64,000 nt of DNA from Janibacter sp. A1S7 (GCF_037198315.1 NZ_CP144913.1:2976001-3040000); one strand, 5' to 3'. Shown: positions 36,185-44,296, counted from the stretch's first letter. Notes: generated from the sequence alone by a model not told the origin. Translations and numbers: made by a program.

Positions 36185-37068
36185 GAACTCACCTTCTGCG
36201 CCGCTCTGGCGCGTGCGTCGTCCTGCGCGGCCTTCAGCACGCGCGCGGTGAGCGCACGCGCCAGTTGCGCGCGGTAGTCGGCCGTGCCGTGGATGTCGGA
36301 CTCCGGGTCGAGCTGCCCCACGGCCATCTCCCCCGCGGCGGCCAGTGTCCGAGCGGTCATCTCGCCGTCCGGGAAGCACTCGGTCAGGTCGACGACGGCG
36401 GGGGTCTCGGAGACCGAGACGTAGCCGGCACGGACGTGCTCGACCGAGCCGGCCCCGTCGAGGGCGACCACCGCGCCCACGCCACAGAGGGCGTAGTCGC
36501 CGTGTCGACGAGCGACCTCGTCGAAGGCGACCCCGCTTCCCGCAGGGAGGGCAGGCACGAAGGCCTCGACAGCGATCTCGTCGGCCGCCAGGCTCGTCTC
36601 CAGGGGCCCGACGAAGAGGTCCCGCGCGGCGATCTCCCGACGTCCACGGGATGAGGCCACCGTCAGGGTCCCGTCGGCGAGGCGCAGGATCATCGGCATC
36701 TCACCCGAGGCATCGGCGTGGACGATCGAACCCACCGTCGTCCCGCGGTTGCGGATGGTCGGGTGCGCCACGTGCCGCAATGCCGCAGCGAGCAACGGCT
36801 GGGCCGCCGCGGCACCCTCGTGCGCCAGCAGGTCGCTGTGCCGCACGAGGGCACCGAAGCGCACTCCCGAGTCATCGACGGTGACCCGGGCCAGGTCCGG
36901 CAGACCGTTGATGTCGATGAGCACGGGCACCGAGCTCAGCCGCATGGACAGCAAGGGCACCAGGCTCTGGCCACCGGCCAGGACCTTCGCCTCGGGTTCC
37001 TGCGCGAGCAGGTCGAGGGCCTCGGTCAGGGACGTGGGACGTCTGTAGGTGAAGGGTGCTGGTTTCAC
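36181..37068 (-). CDS. molybdenum hydroxylase FAD-binding subunit
   Basis: A 295-residue CoxM/XdhB-type flavoprotein subunit. FAD-binding motifs are AKVLAGGQSLVPLLSMRL (about 28-45) and ATIRNRGTTVGSIVHADASGEMP, with the CO dehydrogenase flavoprotein C-terminal domain from about residue 175. It accepts electrons from the 2Fe-2S subunit and hands them to quinone, NAD or oxygen. The start GTG 37068 overlaps the permease stop (GTGA), so uptake and oxidation are encoded in one transcript. Confidence 0.92.
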   Translation of the reverse strand: MKPAPFTYRRPTSLTEALDLLAQEPEAKVLAGGQSLVPLLSMRLSSVPVLIDINGLPDLARVTVDDSGVRFGALVRHSDLLAHEGAAAAQPLLAAALRHVAHPTIRNRGTTVGSIVHADASGEMPMILRLADGTLTVASSRGRREIAARDLFVGPLETSLAADEIAVEAFVPALPAGSGVAFDEVARRHGDYALCGVGAVVALDGAGSVEHVRAGYVSVSETPAVVDLTECFPDGEMTARTLAAAGEMAVGQLDPESDIHGTADYRAQLARALTARVLKAAQDDARARAAQKVSS

Positions 37069-38456
37069 GTGTAGGTCGGGTCCGTTTCTTCAGCTGGCTT
37101 GTTGTCGATGTCGTGAGCCTTGCCCTTGACCATGTGGTAGAGCCCCACCACGAGGATGGTGCCGAAGGCGATGCCGCTGAGCTGGAAGTCGTCGGTGATG
37201 TTCAGCGTGACGTCACCGATACCGACGATCAGGCCCGCGGCCAGCGGCACGATGTTGACGGGGTTGCCGAAGTCGACCCGGTTGTCGACCCAGATCTTGG
37301 CGCCGATCAGGCCGATCATTCCGTAGAGCACCACGGTGATGCCGCCGAGGACCCCGCCGGGGATGGCGTTGATGATGACGCCGAACTTCGGCACCAGGCC
37401 GAGGATGATCGCGACGATCGCGGCCACGTAGTACGCGGCGGTCGAGTAGATCCGGGTGGCCGACATGACGCCGATGTTCTCCGCGTAGGTCGTCGTGGGC
37501 GAGGCACCCACCGAGCTGGCGATGGCCGTCGCCAGACCATCCGCACCCAGCGCGCGGCCCATGTAGGGGTCGAGGTCGTCGCCGGTCATCTCCGCGACCG
37601 CCCGCACGTGGCCGGTGTTCTCGGCGATGAGCGCGATCACGCCGGGCAGTGCCAGCAGGACGAAGACGAAGGAGAAGCTGGGGCCGTGGATCGCGGAGAC
37701 CCCGTCGGCGAGTTGTCCGCTCGGCAGGCCGAACCACGCCGCGTCGCCCAGACCCGCCAGATTCACGCGGTCGTGCGCGATGGCCTCGCCACCGCTGGTC
37801 GGAGTGACGGAGGTGATCGGTCCGAAGACCAGGTCGGCGATCCAGGAGGCGGCAAAGCCGAAGACGAGACCGAGGAAGACCGCGATACGTGCCCAGAAGC
37901 CGGGGAAGAGAACGGCTCCGGACACGAGGAAGAGTGTGGTCAGGATCGCGATCCACTGGTCCTGCGGCCAGTAGACGTTGGCCACGACCGGAGCGAGGTT
38001 GAAGCCGATCAACATGACCACGGCGCCGGTGACCGCGGGCGGAAGCACCTTCTTCAGCATGCCCGGACCCGCGAAGTGGACCATGACGCCCACCAGGCCC
38101 ATGACGATGCCGGCTGCCATGATCGCGCCGGTGACGTCGGCCGAGTCACCGCCCTGGGCACGGATCGCCGCCACGACACCGACGAACGCCGCGCTGGTAC
38201 CGAGGTAGCTGGGAACCCAGTTCTTGACGATGACCAGGAAGAGGATCGTCATCAGGCCGGAGAACAGGATGGCGAGGTTGGGGTCCAGCCCCATCACCAC
38301 CGGGAAGACGAAGGTGGCGCCGAACATCGCGACGACGTGCTGCACGCCGATGCCGATGGTGCGGCCCCAGCTCATTCGTTCGTGGGGCCCGACCGATTCA
38401 CCCGGAGGAGGGGTCTTGCCGCCGTGGACCTCGGTCCACTGGAAAATGCTCGCCAT
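37065..38456 (-). CDS. NCS2 nucleobase permease, uracil (UraA) type
   Basis: A 463-residue permease with about 14 helices of the NCS2/NAT family. TM1 contains the conserved QH motif (VQHVVAMFGATFVFP). The TM10 signature is TTYAENIGVMSATR with E326-N-I-G. Uracil permeases (UraA, PyrP) carry Glu at this position, while characterised xanthine and urate carriers carry Gln; IALIAENTGHVRA parallels the UraA TM8 glutamate region. This favours a pyrimidine substrate. It is the first gene of the leftward operon, 180 bp from pucR, and overlaps the FAD-subunit gene. Confidence 0.9.
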   Translation of the reverse strand: MASIFQWTEVHGGKTPPPGESVGPHERMSWGRTIGIGVQHVVAMFGATFVFPVVMGLDPNLAILFSGLMTILFLVIVKNWVPSYLGTSAAFVGVVAAIRAQGGDSADVTGAIMAAGIVMGLVGVMVHFAGPGMLKKVLPPAVTGAVVMLIGFNLAPVVANVYWPQDQWIAILTTLFLVSGAVLFPGFWARIAVFLGLVFGFAASWIADLVFGPITSVTPTSGGEAIAHDRVNLAGLGDAAWFGLPSGQLADGVSAIHGPSFSFVFVLLALPGVIALIAENTGHVRAVAEMTGDDLDPYMGRALGADGLATAIASSVGASPTTTYAENIGVMSATRIYSTAAYYVAAIVAIILGLVPKFGVIINAIPGGVLGGITVVLYGMIGLIGAKIWVDNRVDFGNPVNIVPLAAGLIVGIGDVTLNITDDFQLSGIAFGTILVVGLYHMVKGKAHDIDNKPAEETDPTYT

Positions 38457-38522
38457 GAGGTACTCCTAGAAGAAGAGCGGTAGCCGCTGCGGTGGCCTGA
38501 GCCTAGTGCGGAGAATCACACA

Positions 38523-38578
38523 TACTCATTGGTCACTAGTGACAGACGACCGCGCTGACTACTGGCACATCATGAGTA
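38523..38578. promoter_or_regulatory. candidate operator region between permease and pucR
   Basis: A perfect 12-bp palindrome, GTCACTAGTGAC (38532-38543), is flanked by an outer inverted pair, TACTCAT (38523-38529) and ATGAGTA (38572-38578). It lies 67 to 122 bp upstream of the permease start in the 180-bp gap. This is the only sizeable regulatory gap of the leftward operon, so it is a natural target for the adjacent PucR-type activator. The binding is inferred. Confidence 0.45.
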
Positions 38579-38612
38579 GCGGCAGCCGTGCGGATCGAGC
38601 CTGACGCGCCTA

Positions 38613-38634
38613 CACCTGAGCGCTGGTTCAGGTG
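38613..38634 (-). terminator. probable terminator of pucR
   Basis: CACCTGA (38613-38619) and TCAGGTG (38628-38634) form a 7-bp stem with an 8-nt loop directly after the pucR stop codon. No clear U-run follows on the minus strand. Confidence 0.5.
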
Positions 38635-38636
38635 TT

Positions 38637-40295
38637 TCAGAAGGATACTTCGTGCACCTTCAGGGCCACTGCGAGGTTCAGCCTCAGGACCGCATCCGTG
38701 GTGAATGGACCCACGATCTGCTCCAGCTTGGCGATCCGGTAGCGCATCGTGTTGTAGTGCACGAACTGCACCCGGGAGGCCTCCGCGACGTTCAGGTTCG
38801 TGTCCAGCAGCACCTGCAGGGTCTCGCGCAGGCTCTCGTGCTCGGCGTCGGCGCCGGCGAGCTCGCCGAGGACGTCGCGGGCGAAGGCCGCCATCTCGTC
38901 CCGGTCGGGGATGAGACCGATGAGGCGGTGGATGCCCAGGTCGTCGAAGTGGGATGTGCTCCGGTCCCCGTTGAACCGGCGACCGACCTCGTTCGCCCGG
39001 CGGGCCTGCCCGTAGGCGGCGGGCAGCTCCTCGAGGCTGTGCGCCAGCCGACTGGTCCCCACCGAGAAGGGGCGACGCCGACCACCGCCGTCCCCGGCCA
39101 CCGCGGTGACGATCTTGCCCACCTGGGCCTGCAGGTACGCGGTGTCGGCCTGCGGGTCCTCACGCAGATGCGCGGGCACCGAGATCACGCTGACCACCTC
39201 GTCGAAGAAGTCGGCCGACGGAAAGCTCTTGCTGTGCGAGGCGACGACCTTGTTCCAGGCCAGGAAGAAGCGCTCGTGCCACGCCCGACGCGTGGTCGTG
39301 GGCACCTCCGAGTCCGAGCGCTGGGGATCGAGCGTGGCGGTGACCACCATCGCGGGCAGGTCGAGGCTCCACCCGAGCCCCTCCGCGTACTCCGCGATGC
39401 GCTGGGCCTCACCCGCCCGCCCGCTGAGGACGTCCCGCAGGAAGTCCCCGCGGTACTTCGACTCCACCGCGTTGACCGCCTGCTGCTGAGTGATCAGGAG
39501 CGCAGCGACGGCCGAGGCCCGCTGCAGTGCATGGACGTCGTCCTTGGGCACCGCCCGGTCCGGGTCGAAGGCGACGAGCCGCGCCAGGTCGCTGCTGGCG
39601 GCGACCACGGGTTGCACGAGCACCTGCCCCTCGCCGACGGGCATCGGTTGCAGCCTCGCCCGCTCGACCCGGAAGCGCCCGGTGTCGTCGAAGGCGTCGG
39701 CCGCCACGAGCACCTCCCGCATGTGCTCGGTGAGCGCACCCGCGAGTTCGCGCCCATCCACGGTCGTGACCAGGATGCCCAGGCCGAGCACCTCGGAGAT
39801 GCGCCCGGCGATCTCATCCAGCCCTGCCCCCTCGAGAAGCAGCCCTTCAAGGGCTGCGTGCAGGGCGTCAGTGCGTTGGAGCACGTCCGCCTGGACGTCG
39901 GTCAGCCTCACGTGGACCTCCTCGAGGAGGTCGTCGAAGGCCATGTCCGCGGACAGGGAGAGGATGGGGAACCCGAGGTCGTCGGCCACGTCGAGCACGG
40001 CGGACGGGATCTCGTTGACGTACCGGCCGATCTTGATGCCAAGCGCCGCGACGTCGCGGTCGACGAGCGAGCGCAGCAACTCGATGAAGCGGGCCTCGCT
40101 GAGACCGACGAGGGGGTAACCGGCGGTGACCAGCAGTGCGTGCGGACGGACCCAGTCGACGATGTCCGGGACCTCCATCACGTTCAACCGCGTGACCACA
40201 CGGTCGAGCCCGGACCGTCCCGCCAGCACCGAGGTGTTGCGCATCACGTCGACCTTCAGCACGTCCCGTAGCGGAACCCGGTAACTGTGGCTCAT
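38637..40295 (-). CDS. PucR-family transcriptional regulator
   Basis: A 552-residue PucR/CdaR-type regulator. The N-terminal PucR domain (about 5-125) includes RVVTRLNVMEVPDIVDWVRPHALLVTAGYPL. A middle GGDEF-like region spans about 300-440. The C-terminal HTH_30 domain has ESLRETLQVLLDTNLNVAEASRVQFVHYNTMRYRIAKLEQIVGPF. PucR activates purine catabolism in Bacillus; related regulators control other nitrogen-source genes. It stands between the leftward permease operon and the divergent allHFG-like operon, the expected place for a pathway-specific activator. The start is ATG 40295, directly preceded by GTG. Confidence 0.9.
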   Translation of the reverse strand: MSHSYRVPLRDVLKVDVMRNTSVLAGRSGLDRVVTRLNVMEVPDIVDWVRPHALLVTAGYPLVGLSEARFIELLRSLVDRDVAALGIKIGRYVNEIPSAVLDVADDLGFPILSLSADMAFDDLLEEVHVRLTDVQADVLQRTDALHAALEGLLLEGAGLDEIAGRISEVLGLGILVTTVDGRELAGALTEHMREVLVAADAFDDTGRFRVERARLQPMPVGEGQVLVQPVVAASSDLARLVAFDPDRAVPKDDVHALQRASAVAALLITQQQAVNAVESKYRGDFLRDVLSGRAGEAQRIAEYAEGLGWSLDLPAMVVTATLDPQRSDSEVPTTTRRAWHERFFLAWNKVVASHSKSFPSADFFDEVVSVISVPAHLREDPQADTAYLQAQVGKIVTAVAGDGGGRRRPFSVGTSRLAHSLEELPAAYGQARRANEVGRRFNGDRSTSHFDDLGIHRLIGLIPDRDEMAAFARDVLGELAGADAEHESLRETLQVLLDTNLNVAEASRVQFVHYNTMRYRIAKLEQIVGPFTTDAVLRLNLAVALKVHEVSF

Positions 40296-40362
40296 CACAA
40301 TGTGGTCATCCGATCTCAGATCCTTGGCAACTTCTGCCTTCAACGAGGCTAGCAGGACCGGA

Positions 40363-40408
40363 TACCGTCCCAGACATGACCATGTCGAGGCCGTCGTGTC
40401 CACAGTGA
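40363..40408 (+). other. leaderless mini-ORF coupled to the allH-like gene
   Basis: A TANNNT hexamer (TACCGT, 40363-40368) lies 7 bp before ATG 40376, which opens a ten-codon frame, MTMSRPSCPQ. Its TGA (40406-40408) overlaps GTG 40405, a possible start of the allH-like gene (GTGA). This suggests a leaderless peptide that couples or attenuates translation of the operon, though a ten-codon frame may be coincidental. Confidence 0.35.
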
Positions 40409-41214
40409 CCCGGGTAGAGCTCGCCGCAGCGGCGCCCCGGTGGGTTCGCGACCTGCTCGCCGCCGGCAGCGGCGAGGCGACCGTCGTCCACGCCGGCCCC
40501 GACGCCCTGTACCTCGCACTGGACTCGGACGTCCTGGCCATCACCACCCGAGCTGCCGTCCAGGTCCCCTGCGCCCTGCGCACCACGCTGAGCACGACGG
40601 CCGACCTGTCCGCGTCCGGGGAGGTCCCCCCGGTGGGCACGGCGATACCGATCGTCGCCCGCAGGGTGCACCTCAGCGGCGCCACCGTCCGCATCGGACG
40701 CACGATCGACACGACGGCGCCGCGGATCGACCCGGCGACCGCCCCGGCCATGGCCGAGCGACTGTCCGCGGCCCTGGGGCCGGGGCACGCACGAGCCCGT
40801 GCCGAGCTGCCGGAGGCCGGGCTCGGGCTGCTCGAGGCGGCCGAACCCGATGCCGTCGTCGCCCTGCTCGGCCGGGGCAGCGGTCTGACCCCGGTGGGGG
40901 ACGACGTGCTCTGCGGTTGGTTGGCCACCATGGTCGCGGCCTCCTATCCGGGCGTCGCCCCCGTGGCCGAGCGGGTCATCGACCTCGCGGACCACCGAAC
41001 GACCGCGCTGTCGGCGACGCTGCTGCGCCGCTCGGTCCACGCCGAGGTCGTGCCCCAGTTCGGGCAGCTGCTGACCGCGCTCGCCCACCCGTCCACCAAC
41101 CCCGCAGAGTCCCTGGCGAGCGTCACCCGGATCGGCCACACCTCCGGAGACGGGCTCGTCCTCGGACTCGCCCTCGCCCTCGCCCACCTCGCACCAAGGA
41201 GTAGTTGCACATGA
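40405..41214 (+). CDS. allH: DUF2877 protein, AllH (YlbF)-like transcarbamoylase subunit
   Basis: A 269-residue DUF2877 protein. The C-terminal half holds the family motifs LLGRGSGLTPVGDDVLCGWLATMV and RIGHTSGDGLVLGLALALAHL, which correspond to GLTPSHDD and GHTSGADTLLG in E. coli YlbF/AllH. In E. coli AllF, AllG and AllH together form oxamate (oxalurate) transcarbamoylase. The start is uncertain: GTG 40405 overlaps the stop of a mini-ORF; GTG 40396 is three codons earlier with GAGG at 40387. It is divergent from pucR, and its stop overlaps the allF-like start (ATGA). Confidence 0.82.
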   Translation: MTRVELAAAAPRWVRDLLAAGSGEATVVHAGPDALYLALDSDVLAITTRAAVQVPCALRTTLSTTADLSASGEVPPVGTAIPIVARRVHLSGATVRIGRTIDTTAPRIDPATAPAMAERLSAALGPGHARARAELPEAGLGLLEAAEPDAVVALLGRGSGLTPVGDDVLCGWLATMVAASYPGVAPVAERVIDLADHRTTALSATLLRRSVHAEVVPQFGQLLTALAHPSTNPAESLASVTRIGHTSGDGLVLGLALALAHLAPRSSCT

Positions 41215-42716
41215 CGAATTCACCCGGCGAAGCCGGTTTCACCCACGTCGAGCGCCGTCCCGGGGCGTACGCCGACTCCGTCGCCCTGCTGCAGGTGAGC
41301 AAGGACGTCGCCGCGGTCGACGGCGTCCGCGCCGCCCAGGTCGCGATGGCCACACCGTTGAACCTGGACGTCATCGCCTCGATGGGCTTCGACCTGCCGG
41401 AGACCTCCCCGAACGACATGGTCGTGGCCGTCCGTCTGGACGACGAGAGCCGTCTGGACGCCGCCCTGGCCGCCGTCGACGCCGCTCTGGCCGCCGTGAC
41501 CAAGCGGGGCGGGTCCTCGGAGAGCAGCGAGGAGGCCCCCCGCACCATCGGCACCGCGATCAAGCGCACCGGTACCGCACTGGCGCTGGTCTCCGTACCG
41601 GGGCCCAACGCCACCGTCGAGGCCATGGACGCGCTCGACGCCGGACAGGACGTGCTCATCTTCAGCGACAACGTGCCCGTGGAGCAGGAGGTCGCCCTCA
41701 AGCGCATCGCCAGCGACCGGGACCTGCTCGTCATGGGACCCGACTGCGGCACCGCGATGGTCGACGGAGTCGGTCTCGGGTTCGCCAACACGGTCCGGCC
41801 CGGGCCCGTCGGCATCGTCGCAGCCTCCGGGACCGGCTGCCAGCAGCTGATGTGCCTGCTCGACCACGCAGGCGTCGGCATGACCGCCGCGCTCGGCGTG
41901 GGCGGTCGGGACCTGAGCACCGAGGTCGGCGCGCTGGCCACCCGCCAGGCGATGCGTCGACTTGACGCCGACCCGTCCACCGAGCTGATCGTCGTGGTCT
42001 CCAAGCCGCCCGCGGAGGACGTCGCCGGCGAGCTGCGCGCCTACGCCGAGACGCTCGCCACCCCGGTGCACTTCGCCCTCCTCGGCGCCGGCCAGCCTGA
42101 CCTGACCGCATCGGCGGAGGCGATCCTGACCACCCTCGGCCGGACGGTTCCGCAGTGGCCGATGTGGGGATCGGCCCCCGAGCAGGTCTCCTCCGGTCGG
42201 CTGCGCGGCCTCTTCGCGGGGGGCACCCTCTGCGACGAGTCGATGCTCCTGGCCAGCGAGAGCCTGGGGCCGGTGCACAGCAACATCCCCCTCGACCCGG
42301 CCCACGCACTCGACTCCTCCCTGACCGCCGAGGGCACCGTGATGATCGACTTCGGTGATGACTCGATGACGGCCGGACGCGCCCACCCGATGATCGACCC
42401 GACCATCCGGATGGACCACCTGGCCCGGACCGCGGCGGACCCGGAGTGCTCGGTCGTCCTGATGGACGTCGTCCTCGGGCACGGCGCCGACGCCGACCCG
42501 GCCGCCACCGCCGCCCCGGCCATTCGGGAGGCCATCGCCTCCGCGCAGGCGGACGGCCGTCGCCTGGCGGTTCTCGTCTCCTGCGTCGGCACCGCCGACG
42601 ACCCCCAGGTCCTCAGCACCCAAGCGCAGGCGCTGGCCGACGCCGGCGCCGAGGTCCACCTCTCCAACGCCCGGGCCACCCGCCGGGCCCTGACGCTGAT
42701 CGGAGCCGCATCATGA
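41211..42716 (+). CDS. allF: FdrA/AllF-like transcarbamoylase subunit (CoA-ligase fold)
   Basis: A 501-residue FdrA-family protein. The CoA-binding-like domain contains VMGPDCGTAMVDGVGLGFANTVRPGPVGIVAASGTGCQQL (about 177-217). The ligase domain follows, with GRAHPMIDPTIRMD about 70% along, as in succinyl-CoA-synthetase-like folds. The E. coli homologue FdrA (AllF) is a subunit of oxamate transcarbamoylase, phosphorolysing a carbamoyl amide to carbamoyl phosphate. ATG 41211 has AAGGAG nine bases upstream. Both ends overlap neighbouring genes by 4 bp (ATGA), so the three subunits are made stoichiometrically. Confidence 0.88.
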   Translation: MTNSPGEAGFTHVERRPGAYADSVALLQVSKDVAAVDGVRAAQVAMATPLNLDVIASMGFDLPETSPNDMVVAVRLDDESRLDAALAAVDAALAAVTKRGGSSESSEEAPRTIGTAIKRTGTALALVSVPGPNATVEAMDALDAGQDVLIFSDNVPVEQEVALKRIASDRDLLVMGPDCGTAMVDGVGLGFANTVRPGPVGIVAASGTGCQQLMCLLDHAGVGMTAALGVGGRDLSTEVGALATRQAMRRLDADPSTELIVVVSKPPAEDVAGELRAYAETLATPVHFALLGAGQPDLTASAEAILTTLGRTVPQWPMWGSAPEQVSSGRLRGLFAGGTLCDESMLLASESLGPVHSNIPLDPAHALDSSLTAEGTVMIDFGDDSMTAGRAHPMIDPTIRMDHLARTAADPECSVVLMDVVLGHGADADPAATAAPAIREAIASAQADGRRLAVLVSCVGTADDPQVLSTQAQALADAGAEVHLSNARATRRALTLIGAAS

Positions 42717-44131
42717 CGACGACCCACACCAGCCTCGAGACCGGGGTCTCCTCCGCGGGTGTCGGCATCTTCGCCGACGCCCTGGATGCCCAGGCCGTTC
42801 CCGTCACCCGCGTCGACTGGCGCCCCCCGATGGCGGGCACCGAGGCCGACCTGGCCACGGTCGTCACCGACCCCCTTCGCGCCGAGGCGAACCGTCGTGC
42901 CGTCGAGGCGGTCCTGGCGGTGCAGGCCATGGTCGTCGACGTCGCCCCGGCCCACGAGGTGCTCGGCCTGCAGAAGGGCGAGTTCCTCCACGCCGGACCC
43001 CCGCTGAGCTGGGAGAACGCCTCCGGTCCGATGCGCGGGGCCCTGATGGGAGCCGCCGCCCTCGAGGGCCTCGTGGAGGACCCCGAGGACGCCGAGGCAC
43101 TCTTCGCCTCGGGAGAGGGAGTCAGCCTGGCGCCCTGCCACAGCCGCCGCGCCGTCGGCCCGATGGCCGGCGTCGTCTCGCCGTCGATGTGGATGTGGGT
43201 CCTGGAGGACCCCGAGGACGGTCGCCGGACGTACTGCTCCCTGAACGAGGGACTGGGCAAGGTCCTGCGCTACGGCGCCTACGCGCCCGAGGTCCTCGAG
43301 CGCCTGCGGTGGATGTCGCGGACGCTCGGTCCACTGCTGGCCGAGGCGGTCCGGGCGACGGGGCCCATCGACGCCACGGCCATCCTCGGTCAGATGCTCC
43401 AGATGGGCGACGAGGCGCACAACCGCAACCGCGCCGGGACCCTGATGCTCCTGCGGGACCTGGCGCCGGCACTGGTGACATCCGATGCCGACCCGTCCGA
43501 CGTCGCCGAGGCCTTGGCGTTCATGGGCGGCAACGACCACTTCTTCCTCAACGTCGCCATGCCGGCGTGCAAGCTCCAGCTCGACGCGGCGCGCGGTATC
43601 GAGGGATCGACCATGGTGGTCGCGATGGCCCGCAACGGCACCGAGTTCGGCATCCAGGTCGCCGGGACGGACGACGAGTGGTTCACCGGGCCGGCGCAGA
43701 TCGCCGACGGCCTCTTCCTGGGTGACTTCGGTCCCGAGGACGCCAACCCCGACATCGGGGACTCGGCGATCACCGAGACCGCCGGGATCGGCGGGTTCTC
43801 GATGGCGACCGCGCCGGCGATCGTCCGGTTCGTCGGCGGGTCGGTGCCCGACGCGTTGGCCACCACGCGCCGAATGGGTGAGATCACCCTGGCGGAGAAC
43901 AACCGCTGGGCGATCCCGGTGCTGGAGTTCATGGGTGCGCCCACGGGTATCGACGTCACCAAGGTCTGCCGGACCAGCATCCTCCCGCAGATCAACACCG
44001 GCATGGCCGGCCGCCTCGCCGGGGTCGGTCAGGTGGGCGCCGGCCTCGTCACGCCGCCCGGGGAGATCTTTCCCAAGGCCCTCGCCGCGCTGGCCACCAG
44101 GACCCGTTCCCGGGCGGACCGGTCCGGCTGA
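42713..44131 (+). CDS. allG: DUF1116 protein, AllG (YlbE)-like transcarbamoylase subunit
   Basis: A 472-residue DUF1116 protein matching the YlbE/AllG family. Landmarks are VTRVDWRPPMAG near the N-terminus, HAGPPLSWENASGPMRGALMGA, MGDEAHNRNRAGTLMLLRDLAP, and MGGNDHFFLNVAMPACK. In E. coli it is one of the three subunits of oxamate transcarbamoylase. It is the last gene of the operon and is followed by a strong hairpin. The substrate here is predicted to be ureidomalonate rather than oxalurate, by pathway context only. Confidence 0.88.
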   Translation: MTTTHTSLETGVSSAGVGIFADALDAQAVPVTRVDWRPPMAGTEADLATVVTDPLRAEANRRAVEAVLAVQAMVVDVAPAHEVLGLQKGEFLHAGPPLSWENASGPMRGALMGAAALEGLVEDPEDAEALFASGEGVSLAPCHSRRAVGPMAGVVSPSMWMWVLEDPEDGRRTYCSLNEGLGKVLRYGAYAPEVLERLRWMSRTLGPLLAEAVRATGPIDATAILGQMLQMGDEAHNRNRAGTLMLLRDLAPALVTSDADPSDVAEALAFMGGNDHFFLNVAMPACKLQLDAARGIEGSTMVVAMARNGTEFGIQVAGTDDEWFTGPAQIADGLFLGDFGPEDANPDIGDSAITETAGIGGFSMATAPAIVRFVGGSVPDALATTRRMGEITLAENNRWAIPVLEFMGAPTGIDVTKVCRTSILPQINTGMAGRLAGVGQVGAGLVTPPGEIFPKALAALATRTRSRADRSG

Positions 44132-44146
44132 GCCCACGCATGTACC

Positions 44147-44179
44147 GCGCCGCTCCGACCCGTGGGGTCGGGGCGGCGC
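44147..44179 (+). terminator. terminator after the allHFG-like operon
   Basis: A 15-bp stem (44147-44161 with 44165-44179, one G-U pair) with a 3-nt loop follows the allG-like stop by 15 bp. It is succeeded by a short pyrimidine run, CTCTTT. This is the best intrinsic terminator in the window by form. Confidence 0.75.
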
Positions 44180-44296
44180 GCTCTTTGCGGTCCCGGTCGA
44201 CCGCCACCGCCGACCTCCGGTCGGGTCGCCCTCGCAGCGGCGGGGGTGGGCGGGCACGATGGGCCCGTGCGCCCACCGACGAGTCCGACCACACCG

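Noticed and set aside
33255..37068. Aerobic CO dehydrogenase (coxMSL)
   Set aside because: Gene order and CoxG/CoxDE/XdhC fit, but the Mo subunit loop is YRGAGRP, without the Cys-containing loop of true CO dehydrogenase.
38532..38543. Attachment site or restriction-type palindrome of a mobile element
   Set aside because: There is no integrase, direct flanking repeat or transferred-gene signature; a regulatory role beside pucR is simpler.
19587..44179. Allantoin or classical purine catabolic cluster
   Set aside because: PucR, an XDH-like enzyme and AllFGH-like genes suggest it, but there is no uricase, allantoinase, allantoate or ureidoglycolate gene, and the permease signature is of uracil type.
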